A DNA stretch of 12,732 nucleotides from JAMZMI01 sp047632435 (lineage in GTDB: Bacteria; Bacteroidota; Bacteroidia; Cytophagales; Cyclobacteriaceae): the NCBI GenBank assembly GCA_047632435.1, contig JBLICU010000094.1, forward strand, positions 1 through 12,732, written 5' to 3'. The number at the start of each line of letters is the position of its first letter. Position 1 is the first letter of the stretch. The position numbers and the translations under genes are program-made. Of this stretch, positions 1 through 7,007 are shown in pieces. A model generated the notes under the pieces. It did no database searches. It was given only the letters and a program-made list of their open reading frames with translations, and was not told where the DNA came from.

Positions 1-982
1 GTGAATCAAATGCTTCGTTGGCATGTTGAGAAAGTGCTTCACGAAGTGTTCCGATTGCATTATAATGGCGTAAATCCATCAATTCACCCGATTTGCGAGT
101 GTCAACCCAGTTGGTCCATGTTCTCATCAACGCGTGTTGTAAGATTGGCAGTTGATCTGGATTATCACCAACATCATTCAACAGTTGTTGGATGAGTCTT
201 GGAGCAATTTTACCACCTCCTACAGCCACAGGGCCTTCTATTGCTGTTCTTTTTTGATCCCTTGTCATCTGAGGAATCAAATAATGAGAATCATTAATCA
301 TTTGGGTCAAATCTGGGAATTTGGCACATTCCCCAATAAAATCCGAACGCATCGTGATAGTGACGTAAATCTGCTCTCCAAATTGATGAACAGCTTCTAA
401 AAGAAGGTTCACAAATGCTGAAGATTCATCCATATCTGAAGTGGCAGATTCTAGTTTTCTAAACCTGAAAAGTTCTTCAAATTGGTCAATGACGATCAAC
501 ATATTCTGTTCGTCATCAGTTTTGAGCTGTCGGATCACTTCAACCAAGCCAAGGGAACTACTTCTTAATACAGTTCCAATGATCGTTTTCTTGATTAGTT
601 TATCCTCTTCTGATAGATTTGAATAAGTCTTATCTTTTATCAATAAAGCTTCAGCGAGATTGTCTATAGGTCCTCCTCCTGGTCTGGCTACAACTACACG
701 CCAATTGGAACCTGCCTGGGTCATGAAGCCTCCATTCAATGACGGAACCAACCCACAATACATGAAGGATGATTTTCCACTACCCGAAGCACCTAAGATA
801 CTTATAAATCGATTTTCTGCTAATTTTGAAAGAACCTCATCGCTCTGACCTTCACGACCAAAGAATAAATGACTTTCTTCAATTCCGAAAGGTCTCAATC
901 CCGGAAATGGATTGATTAACTCTGTGATATCGACAATATCGTGTTCTTGATTTTGTTCGATTTTTATGTCTTTTTCGCTCAT
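1..982 (-). CDS. nSTAND1-type P-loop ATPase, N-terminal part (runs off the window)
   Basis: I translated this by eye from the reverse complement: an uninterrupted frame of 327 codons starts at the ATG at 980-982 and is still open at position 2. Residues 24-32 read NPFPGLRPF, the entry motif typical of nSTAND1 ATPases. A Walker A loop GASGSGKSS lies at 64-72 (Lys70) and a Walker B strand at 161-170 (LIVIDQFEE, Asp166). A sensor-like MRSDF sits at 211-215 and the winged-helix-proximal block GDNPDQLPILQHALMRTW at about 272-289. STAND proteins are ATP-driven oligomerising switches that sense a trigger and activate an effector. The missing C-terminal part is commonly WD40 or another repeat sensor in this family, but that cannot be seen here. 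The start is one base after the stop of the triple-TIR gene (TAA-A-ATG), implying translational coupling. The family call is confident; the role in defence or signalling is inference. Confidence 0.92.
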   Translation of the reverse strand, partial: MSEKDIKIEQNQEHDIVDITELINPFPGLRPFGIEESHLFFGREGQSDEVLSKLAENRFISILGASGSGKSSFMYCGLVPSLNGGFMTQAGSNWRVVVARPGGGPIDNLAEALLIKDKTYSNLSEEDKLIKKTIIGTVLRSSSLGLVEVIRQLKTDDEQNMLIVIDQFEELFRFRKLESATSDMDESSAFVNLLLEAVHQFGEQIYVTITMRSDFIGECAKFPDLTQMINDSHYLIPQMTRDQKRTAIEGPVAVGGGKIAPRLIQQLLNDVGDNPDQLPILQHALMRTWTNWVDTRKSGELMDLRHYNAIGTLREALSQHANEAFDS

Positions 983-983
983 T

Positions 984-2486
984 TTAACTTTCCAGTTTAG
1001 TTAGAAAAGGCTGTAGGTGTTCCGGTTTAAAACCACCATTATTACCCAAAACCAAAGCATTATTTTTTTCGTAATGCTTCAAATCAACATCTTTTTGTCC
1101 TTGAAAATATACTGCCTTAGCGAGTAACTTTTTTTCACGTCCAAATCCAGGTGCCTTAAGTAAGTCCTGTAATTTCGTTTTTATCCAAGATTCAGTAGAT
1201 TTTCCAAAATATATGATTGTAGCGTCACATCTTCTTAAATTTTCCTGATGGATGTATCTAATATCTACTAAATCTCCTTCGAAGCTCGGCATAATCACTT
1301 TATACCCCGACTTTTCCAAATATTCCTTTAAGGAGATAGAATCCTTTTTATCACTTTTGTCAGCCATCAAATAGATAACTCTTGAACCGTCTTCTTCCGG
1401 TATATTATACCCCTTAATTTCCCTTTTCGTATTAAAACGACCTCCAGTAACCAATTCCTCTCGAATGATTGACTTCAATTCGGGTAAGGTAATCTGTAGT
1501 ACTTCTGCTTCTTCAAGTGATGCAGCGTCGCTTTTCAAATCTTCAATAAAGATTTTTTGTCTTTCTGTTACATTTTTTAATTCAGGTGATACCCAAATCA
1601 ATCGACTGAATGGCAGTTTTATGTCAGCTTTATTGTTATAATCAATCATTTCATAAGTATGATTTGAAGCCAACCTATTTTGAATATCTACAACGGACAA
1701 TTCAGATCCTTTTGGGCGATAGCCGTAATCTTCTCCTACCAAGTGTATTGATAGTCTGCAAAGTTGAAGATCATTTTTAATCATTTCTTCCAATGCCTTT
1801 ATTTCTTTTGGCAAAGAGTGTTGAGGATAAACATGATAACCGTGTCTGATCAGCTCTCTTTTAATAATATCCCGTTGAATAACCATATCTACACCTGTAC
1901 TGGCTAGATATATCGTTTTATCCCTTGCAATTTCATGTTCTTCTACTTTTTTATCTTCCTTGATCTCAGCAATTATAAGGTGGTTGATATCATAGGCCAT
2001 ATCAACCAATTTCATCCAATAACTCCGCTCCGCTTCATTACCGAAGAATCGTTTAAATTCCTGTGCTTCACCAGTTAAAGGATCAATTTGATAAAAATCA
2101 TAGGGTATGAGGTCAGCTATTTCAGGTAGTAAAGAGTCAATATCAAATGGCTTTTTATTAACCTTGAAAATTTTAGAAATGCCATTCATTCTCAAAGTAT
2201 CATTTGCCTTTGCCTTTTTTGCGAAATCATTAAGCCCATTGAGAAAATGATCATGGGCCATCAAATTTTGTGATGGAATGGTGATAATTACACCTGCAGC
2301 TTCAAAATTAACATTTTTCAAATCATCACCAGAGACAGTACGAATAGCAACTTGCTCCCTTGAAATCTGAGCTAATAAAGTTGATAGGAATTTATGAAAA
2401 TTAGACACCCAACCTTTCAGCCCTCCTTCAATAGGTTGGTTGTCTTCTTCAGAGAAGCATAAAAGTATCTCTCGATTTAAACTCAT
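984..2486 (-). CDS. Protein with three tandem TIR-like domains, partner of the nSTAND1 ATPase
   Basis: This is a 500-residue soluble protein with no signal peptide. It contains three Rossmann-like modules. Residues 5-170 resemble a TIR domain: ILLCFSEEDN at 7-16, then VIITIPSQN at 66-74, and a tail with IFKV, YDFYQIDPLTGE and a Trp/Tyr-rich end. Residues 190-345 start with TIYLASTGVDM and contain CRLSIHLVGEDYG at 243-255, as in DUF4062/TIR-like domains. Residues 368-498 start with RVIYLMADKSD and contain CDATIIYFGKS at 420-430 and LQDLLKAPGFGRE. I recognise this three-part layout as one found next to STAND ATPases. At the position where catalytic TIR NADases carry a glutamate after the S...WC motif, the first domain appears to have Gly84 (by-eye alignment), so NAD hydrolysis is uncertain. 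It may act as an adaptor that oligomerises with the adjacent ATPase. The ATG at 2484-2486 is the first usable start; an ATG five bases upstream meets a stop after two codons. Confidence 0.85.
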   Translation of the reverse strand: MSLNREILLCFSEEDNQPIEGGLKGWVSNFHKFLSTLLAQISREQVAIRTVSGDDLKNVNFEAAGVIITIPSQNLMAHDHFLNGLNDFAKKAKANDTLRMNGISKIFKVNKKPFDIDSLLPEIADLIPYDFYQIDPLTGEAQEFKRFFGNEAERSYWMKLVDMAYDINHLIIAEIKEDKKVEEHEIARDKTIYLASTGVDMVIQRDIIKRELIRHGYHVYPQHSLPKEIKALEEMIKNDLQLCRLSIHLVGEDYGYRPKGSELSVVDIQNRLASNHTYEMIDYNNKADIKLPFSRLIWVSPELKNVTERQKIFIEDLKSDAASLEEAEVLQITLPELKSIIREELVTGGRFNTKREIKGYNIPEEDGSRVIYLMADKSDKKDSISLKEYLEKSGYKVIMPSFEGDLVDIRYIHQENLRRCDATIIYFGKSTESWIKTKLQDLLKAPGFGREKKLLAKAVYFQGQKDVDLKHYEKNNALVLGNNGGFKPEHLQPFLTKLES

Positions 2487-2564
2487 TTCATTTTAGTTAG
2501 GCGATCAAAATATCAAATTGGTATTTAACATTTTGAAATTACATTATTTTTTCTTCATTCAAAA

Positions 2565-5500
2565 TCAAACGTTCAATAGAATATCTGAAACTTCAAGTCG
2601 TTCTTCATTTTGCTCTACTCCATTATATATATCAATAAATGCCTCCACTATTTTAACATGCTTTGACATCAGATCAAACAAGTCCGTTTTTTGTAAAACC
2701 AGAAATGTACATTGATTTCTTACGAGTGCCGTATATTCAGAAATATCTGAATTCAAGATTATCATTTCTCCAACTAAATCACCCTGCTTTCTAGTTTCAA
2801 TCAATTTGTCATTTAAATATAGATCCACAGCCCCATCAATAATAACATAAAGTGGCAGATCAGTTGGCGTACCCTCTTCAAAAATAATAGTGCCTTCCTC
2901 TATTCTTATTTCATCTAAAAGTTCGGCCATTAGGCAAATCAAATCTCCGTTAATTTTGGATAATTTAGGAACTTTTTTTAGAAACAATACTCTTTCGATT
3001 AAAAGTAATTTTTGATGGAAATCTTCATCTTCTTCTTTAAACACCGGAGGTAAAATTGCCTTATCCAATTCCTTTTTTATTGAGGATTTAAGTCTTTTCG
3101 TATTCAGATGATAAGCATCCTTATCAAGGCAATAAATCACGTACGCTGCAGTCTGCAAAAGGAAGTTGTCTGGGTTAAAAAGATTGGCAATAATATCTGG
3201 AGACACTCTCGCATCCTTCATTTTACTAATTCTGTAAAGAGCTAGTGCTTTGGTATATCTATTGATTCTATTGTAATTCCTATTGATAATTTGAAGTAAC
3301 AAATCCAAATATGATTCAAATTCTTCTGGAGGGTAATGATTATGCAAAATGGCCAACTTTTGCTCAACCTTTAAATCATCAAGAACAGGAAATAATTTTG
3401 GTTTTAATTCTTCTTCAACGAAAACATCCATCATTTCAACAGCAAACGTAATGCTCTCTGAAGTGCCATCCTGAATGTTTTCTTTTATTAAAAGAATATT
3501 TTGACTATCATAAATCATGCTTAATAGCATAAATATGTTATTATAGTTGAGCCTGTCTTCCTCAGTGAATGCATTTCTAACCATGATATCAAGATCCTCC
3601 TGCTTTGGTATATCAAGAGTGGTTTTGATGTTCCATGTAATATCACCTATTTCATCTTCAAGAATTATCTTAATCCGGGCTCCTTGAAAATCTCGGGCTT
3701 GAAAGCCTAAAAAGCTTAATGAAAGCAATAACTCGGATACAATGTTTTTATCTGGGTAATCAATTTTTTTCCATAAAAGATCAGCCGCTGGTTTACCACC
3801 AATTTTTCCCAAAAGCTGAATTATTCTCATCATTGTTGATGGATATTGACCGGTCTTATAAAATGCACTATCAATGGTATGAAATGATGCCTCTCCTCCC
3901 AAGCTTAGGGCTGACATGGCAACATTTCCGTAGGTAGGTAAATGCAGGTTTTCAACAAGAGTAGGCCAAAGTTCTGGTCGTTTCAATTTTCCAGCTGTTA
4001 TCATGGCCGCCATCCTCACCTTAGGATTAATGTCACGAAGTAATTCCTGAATATAAGGCAGATGCTTATCATCTGTTGATTTTGCTAATAAACGTGCAAT
4101 TCTGACACGATTGCTGGATTCTGTCGATCTAAGTAACGTTCTAACCTGAACGTCGGACAGTTCAAAATTCGCAGCTTCTTGCAATGACTTTATGGCATTC
4201 ATAGCCGCCTTTAGCGCATCATCATCACCTTCCGTTTTTGCATCCTTCTTTACAATTTCCAACGCATCAAAACACAAATATTCATTTAATTTCTCGTAGG
4301 CATACTTCCTGACTTCTGGAAAACGCAAATTAAGCATGTCCAGAAGGGCATATTCAAATTGGATGTGATCAAGCCTTTCCATAATTTTCAAGCCGATTAA
4401 AATTCTGGCAGGATCTTTTGACTTCAGTTCTCTTTTGACCGTATTAAGCAAATTTGCCTCATTTCTTACTCCATCACCTTTCAGGTCTTTTTTCTGTTTT
4501 TCAAGGGTCTCTTTGAGTGTAATTTTATATTGAGCGAATAGCTTCCCGGCTAGATAGATCACCATCACTCCTAAACCGATAATAAAATATGAGTAGTGAA
4601 TGAGCTTGAAAAAAACAAGCAACCCTAAAGCAAGTTGAGCCGCACCAGCTACCATAGTAGCAATTTCATTAACTACTCCTTCAATTCTGGTTTGGATATC
4701 AAATCGAATTTTGATATCTATTGGCAAAAAGAATAATTTAAAGGCGGGATTTTCCAAGGCATCTTTCAAGCTTGCAGTAAATGCTTTTGCACTCACCGTA
4801 AACAAGAAGAAGAATAAAAATTCTTTATTTCTGACTTCAAATCCATAAATATGACCCGATAAAATGCCTCCAAGTGTGAAAAGGATGAGAATTATAGGCA
4901 TGGTCATCAATGCCACTTTCAGTCCAAACCGACCTATTATAATATCGTTGATGAAACTTTGAATTAGGAAACTCATAATCATAATGGTTCCCATGAAAAA
5001 TGAAAGAAATTGAGCTAGTTTATCCTCATCAGGAAAATTGATTTCCGTAACACTATAGAAGGTATAATCAACGAACACACTTGCTCCCATTGAAAAAATA
5101 AGGAATAGTGATAATAACCTTAGATATGGGTCCTTAATGAGGTTAAAAAAATTAACTTCCTTAACCATCTTATCATTTTTAGCAACTTTTGTCGCTTTGT
5201 CTAAATTAAAGTCTTTTATGATCCAAAAAGTAAAAAATAAAATTCCAAAGGACGCAATCACCGAAACAAACAACAGATCATAGGGACTGTCCATTCCTGG
5301 AATTTTTTGGATAAAAGGAATTGAAAAAAAGGCAATAATGGTAGCTGTCAGAGCTCCAGTATCAATTCCCCCAATAATTCTTTTGGATGCCCTAAGATCA
5401 AACAGCCTACCAAATACTCCCCAAAACCCTAATATTGTAATTGCAGTAATAGGGCCAATCATCGCAAACATAATAAATGGCAATATTTTAAAACCCTCTG

Positions 5501-5831
5501 CATCACCATCATATGGCATTTGATAAAATGCAAATCGCATTCCAGCCATAAATAGAAATATGACAAATAAATTTGATATGATTAACGTGGAGTAATTAAT
5601 TCTTTTCTGAAGGAAAACGAATAGCACTGTAGACAGAATCCCTAATCCACCAGCAGTGAAAAAGGCGATATCCAAATACTCCTTACCCAACTCGTTAATA
5701 AATAGGGTTTCCGAACCAATCTGAAAAGTGGCCAGAAAAATTCCCATAAAAAAACCCATGCCCAATAACAGCAACATCGGTTTTTCTTCACCAGGTTCAC
5801 CCCCGAGGAATGCTAAAAATGATTTTATCAC
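2565..5831 (-). CDS. MFS/nucleotide-translocase-like membrane protein fused to HEAT repeats and a cNMP-binding fold
   Basis: The product has 1088 residues. About twelve hydrophobic segments occupy residues 18-430, beginning with LLLLGMGFFMGIFLATF, in the pattern of MFS or Npt/TLC-type ADP/ATP translocases. Residues about 465-720 hold helical HEAT-like units, such as the segments around KVRMAAMITAGKLKRPELW and the repeated gene-scale pattern of short helix pairs; further helices run to about 955. Residues 960-1075 form a cyclic-nucleotide-binding (CNB) fold, with IIFEEGTPTDLPLYVIIDG at about 982-1000 and GE at 1021-1022. The arginine that normally contacts the cyclic phosphate appears to be Ser1031, so the ligand may differ or be absent. 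The start is GTG at 5829-5831; no in-frame ATG lies between the upstream stop and this codon, and the next Met (19) falls at the edge of the first helix. It precedes the triple-TIR gene by 78 bp on the same strand. The substrate cannot be told from sequence; nucleotide exchange is inference. Confidence 0.88.
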   Translation of the reverse strand: MIKSFLAFLGGEPGEEKPMLLLLGMGFFMGIFLATFQIGSETLFINELGKEYLDIAFFTAGGLGILSTVLFVFLQKRINYSTLIISNLFVIFLFMAGMRFAFYQMPYDGDAEGFKILPFIMFAMIGPITAITILGFWGVFGRLFDLRASKRIIGGIDTGALTATIIAFFSIPFIQKIPGMDSPYDLLFVSVIASFGILFFTFWIIKDFNLDKATKVAKNDKMVKEVNFFNLIKDPYLRLLSLFLIFSMGASVFVDYTFYSVTEINFPDEDKLAQFLSFFMGTIMIMSFLIQSFINDIIIGRFGLKVALMTMPIILILFTLGGILSGHIYGFEVRNKEFLFFFLFTVSAKAFTASLKDALENPAFKLFFLPIDIKIRFDIQTRIEGVVNEIATMVAGAAQLALGLLVFFKLIHYSYFIIGLGVMVIYLAGKLFAQYKITLKETLEKQKKDLKGDGVRNEANLLNTVKRELKSKDPARILIGLKIMERLDHIQFEYALLDMLNLRFPEVRKYAYEKLNEYLCFDALEIVKKDAKTEGDDDALKAAMNAIKSLQEAANFELSDVQVRTLLRSTESSNRVRIARLLAKSTDDKHLPYIQELLRDINPKVRMAAMITAGKLKRPELWPTLVENLHLPTYGNVAMSALSLGGEASFHTIDSAFYKTGQYPSTMMRIIQLLGKIGGKPAADLLWKKIDYPDKNIVSELLLSLSFLGFQARDFQGARIKIILEDEIGDITWNIKTTLDIPKQEDLDIMVRNAFTEEDRLNYNNIFMLLSMIYDSQNILLIKENIQDGTSESITFAVEMMDVFVEEELKPKLFPVLDDLKVEQKLAILHNHYPPEEFESYLDLLLQIINRNYNRINRYTKALALYRISKMKDARVSPDIIANLFNPDNFLLQTAAYVIYCLDKDAYHLNTKRLKSSIKKELDKAILPPVFKEEDEDFHQKLLLIERVLFLKKVPKLSKINGDLICLMAELLDEIRIEEGTIIFEEGTPTDLPLYVIIDGAVDLYLNDKLIETRKQGDLVGEMIILNSDISEYTALVRNQCTFLVLQKTDLFDLMSKHVKIVEAFIDIYNGVEQNEERLEVSDILLNV

Positions 5832-5970
5832 AATGTGAACATTTAGTCCAGCTTAAAAATAGTTATATTATTGATCTCAATCAATGTTTATAGTCGTTAA
5901 TCTGAAATTTCAATGATTATATCTTTCAATATCACAAAAATGTCTTGAAATCTTATAAGGGTTGCAACGT

Positions 5971-5990
5971 TGGATTTTTATCAAAATCCA
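5971..5990 (-). terminator. Hairpin just after the outer-membrane protein gene, possible terminator
   Basis: The arms TGGATTTT (5971-5978) and AAAATCCA (5983-5990) pair perfectly over eight base pairs around a four-base loop, and two more pairs follow after one mismatch. It lies 14 bases past the stop codon of the minus-strand gene at 6005-6796 and before the transporter gene. No clear run of U follows on the minus strand, so it is not a textbook intrinsic terminator. It could instead be a processing site or 3' end stabiliser. Confidence 0.4.
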
Positions 5991-6004
5991 CCGACTAACT
6001 CAAT

Positions 6005-6796
6005 TTACTTTTTTTTGCTAACATCACTTGTACTTGAGCCCTTCTTTTGAAGCTTCTGGTCAAATTGGAATAAGTAGGCCAGAGATAGTGATAATGTATT
6101 TGCTCTAAAGGTAAAACGTTCTACATATCCTGTCACATCATTGCTGAAGTCTTGATTACCATTAAACCCCATATTGGAATGACCAAAGGTATATTTAGCA
6201 TCGAGCAACAAGCGCCCATTGGTAACTAAATCCAGGTAAATCCCACCCCCGACGGATAGTCCAAATTGCATGATATTGGCATCCGGAACAGCATATACTC
6301 CATCGACTGTATTTGATTTTGATTGTTTGAATACGATTTTTTTAATCTCATCAGGCCCATCACCAAATTCTTCTTCACCTGATACGATCTCTCCATTTCC
6401 TCCCACCCAATATTTTAACTTAATACCACCATCCAAGTAATAATGAATAGGTTCTCTACCAAAACTTACGCGGAATAACATCGGTACTGATATAAAATGA
6501 TGTGTCATTTTACTATAAACTTCAGTAACCTGAGTGGGATCGCTCCGCAATGTTCTGTTTATTCGTTCATAGTATATTTCGCCTTGTACCGAAAACATAT
6601 CTGTTGCCTGATAAACCACTACCCCTCCAACCTCAAAATTATAAGTCGGGGTAACCTGAATTGAATCTTTTTGATAATCCTGATTCTGATAAATGAAATG
6701 ACTATAGCTCATACCAGCTTTAGGGCCAAACCAATATTGAGCTTGTAACACTCCTGATAACAGATAAAAACAGACTAAAAAGAATAGTATTCTCAT
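6005..6796 (-). CDS. PorT-like outer-membrane beta-barrel protein
   Basis: The product has 263 residues. A Sec signal peptide spans residues 1-19 (hydrophobic FFLVCFYLLSGVL, cleavage likely before Gln20). The mature part opens with YWFGPKAGMSYSHF, the FGxKAGxxxS type of opening seen in Bacteroidota outer-membrane beta-barrel (PorT-like) proteins. Alternating hydrophobic/aromatic strands follow, including HHFISVPMLFRVSFG at 99-113, HYYLDGGIKLKYWVGG at 118-133, QFGLSVGGGIYLDL at 177-190, RLLLDAKYTFGH at 195-206 and TLSLSLAYLFQF at 234-245. An acidic insert (residues 138-153) is probably an exposed loop. A polar tail of about 18 residues ending in three lysines follows the last strand; it is encoded by an eight-A tract next to the stop, which is unusual for a barrel that normally ends in its last strand. 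It lies divergent from the T9SS genes at 7008 onwards, so a related role is possible but unproven. The closest well-known relative is the PorT family; orthology to T9SS PorT itself is not claimed. Confidence 0.75.
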   Translation of the reverse strand: MRILFFLVCFYLLSGVLQAQYWFGPKAGMSYSHFIYQNQDYQKDSIQVTPTYNFEVGGVVVYQATDMFSVQGEIYYERINRTLRSDPTQVTEVYSKMTHHFISVPMLFRVSFGREPIHYYLDGGIKLKYWVGGNGEIVSGEEEFGDGPDEIKKIVFKQSKSNTVDGVYAVPDANIMQFGLSVGGGIYLDLVTNGRLLLDAKYTFGHSNMGFNGNQDFSNDVTGYVERFTFRANTLSLSLAYLFQFDQKLQKKGSSTSDVSKKK

Positions 6797-7007
6797 TTTC
6801 GGCTTAGTTATTAAATGTAATTATAGCAAAATCGCCCTAGTTTATTTAGAGACAGTAACATTTTTGTTGTGTAACCGTTTGCGCCCACTCAATCATAAAC
6901 AATCAAATATCCTTTAAAATACCTTATTAGTACTTTAGATTATCTATTTTCGCTATTTAGATAAGAGTTCAACTTTTATTTAAAAAATGAACAACAGGTA
7001 ATCGTGT
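6797..7007. promoter_or_regulatory. Divergent intergenic region between the barrel gene and the PorP-like gene
   Basis: This 211-bp AT-rich spacer must hold the 5' ends of two divergently transcribed genes. I found no exact match to the Bacteroidota promoter pair (TTTG, about 19 bases, TAnnTTTG) on either strand. Near matches include TATTTTCG at 6945-6952 on the plus strand. It contains the half-site cluster at 6936-6964, listed separately. An ATG at 6987 opens only a four-codon frame (M-N-N-R, stop at 6999-7001), and the AGGTAA it contains could serve as a ribosome-binding site for the ATG at 7008. Confidence 0.5.
6936..6964. promoter_or_regulatory. Operator-like cluster of TAGAT/ATCTA half-sites
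   Basis: TAGAT at 6936-6940 and ATCTA at 6942-6946 form a palindrome with a one-base centre. A second TAGAT(AA) at 6958-6964 pairs with TTATCTA at 6940-6946 as a perfect 7-bp inverted repeat with an 11-base spacer, and it repeats the first TAGAT exactly 22 bp further on, about two helical turns. The cluster lies 44-72 bases before the start of the PorP-like gene. The region is AT-rich, so a chance origin is possible. Confidence 0.3.

Noticed and set aside
1..848. Several 60-80-codon plus-strand open frames at the left end
   Set aside because: They lie antisense to the nSTAND1 ATPase frame, whose Walker A, Walker B and MRSDF motifs make it certain.
2487..2564. Search for a promoter or terminator in the 78-bp gap between the transporter and triple-TIR genes
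   Set aside because: Only a weak CAAAAT...ATTTTG inverted repeat with a long AT-rich loop is present; nothing supports separating the genes.
2518..2715. A 65-codon plus-strand open frame over the gap between the triple-TIR and transporter genes
   Set aside because: Most of it is antisense to the end of the cNMP-fold domain; the composition is low-complexity and shows no motif.
5961..5968. Palindrome GTTGCAAC between the barrel and transporter genes
   Set aside because: An 8-bp palindrome is expected by chance; no second copy or promoter element was seen beside it.
6987..7001. A four-codon open frame (M-N-N-R-stop) just before the PorP-like start, considered as a leader peptide
   Set aside because: Too short to distinguish from chance, with no attenuator-like hairpins around it; the AGGTAA is more simply a ribosome-binding site.
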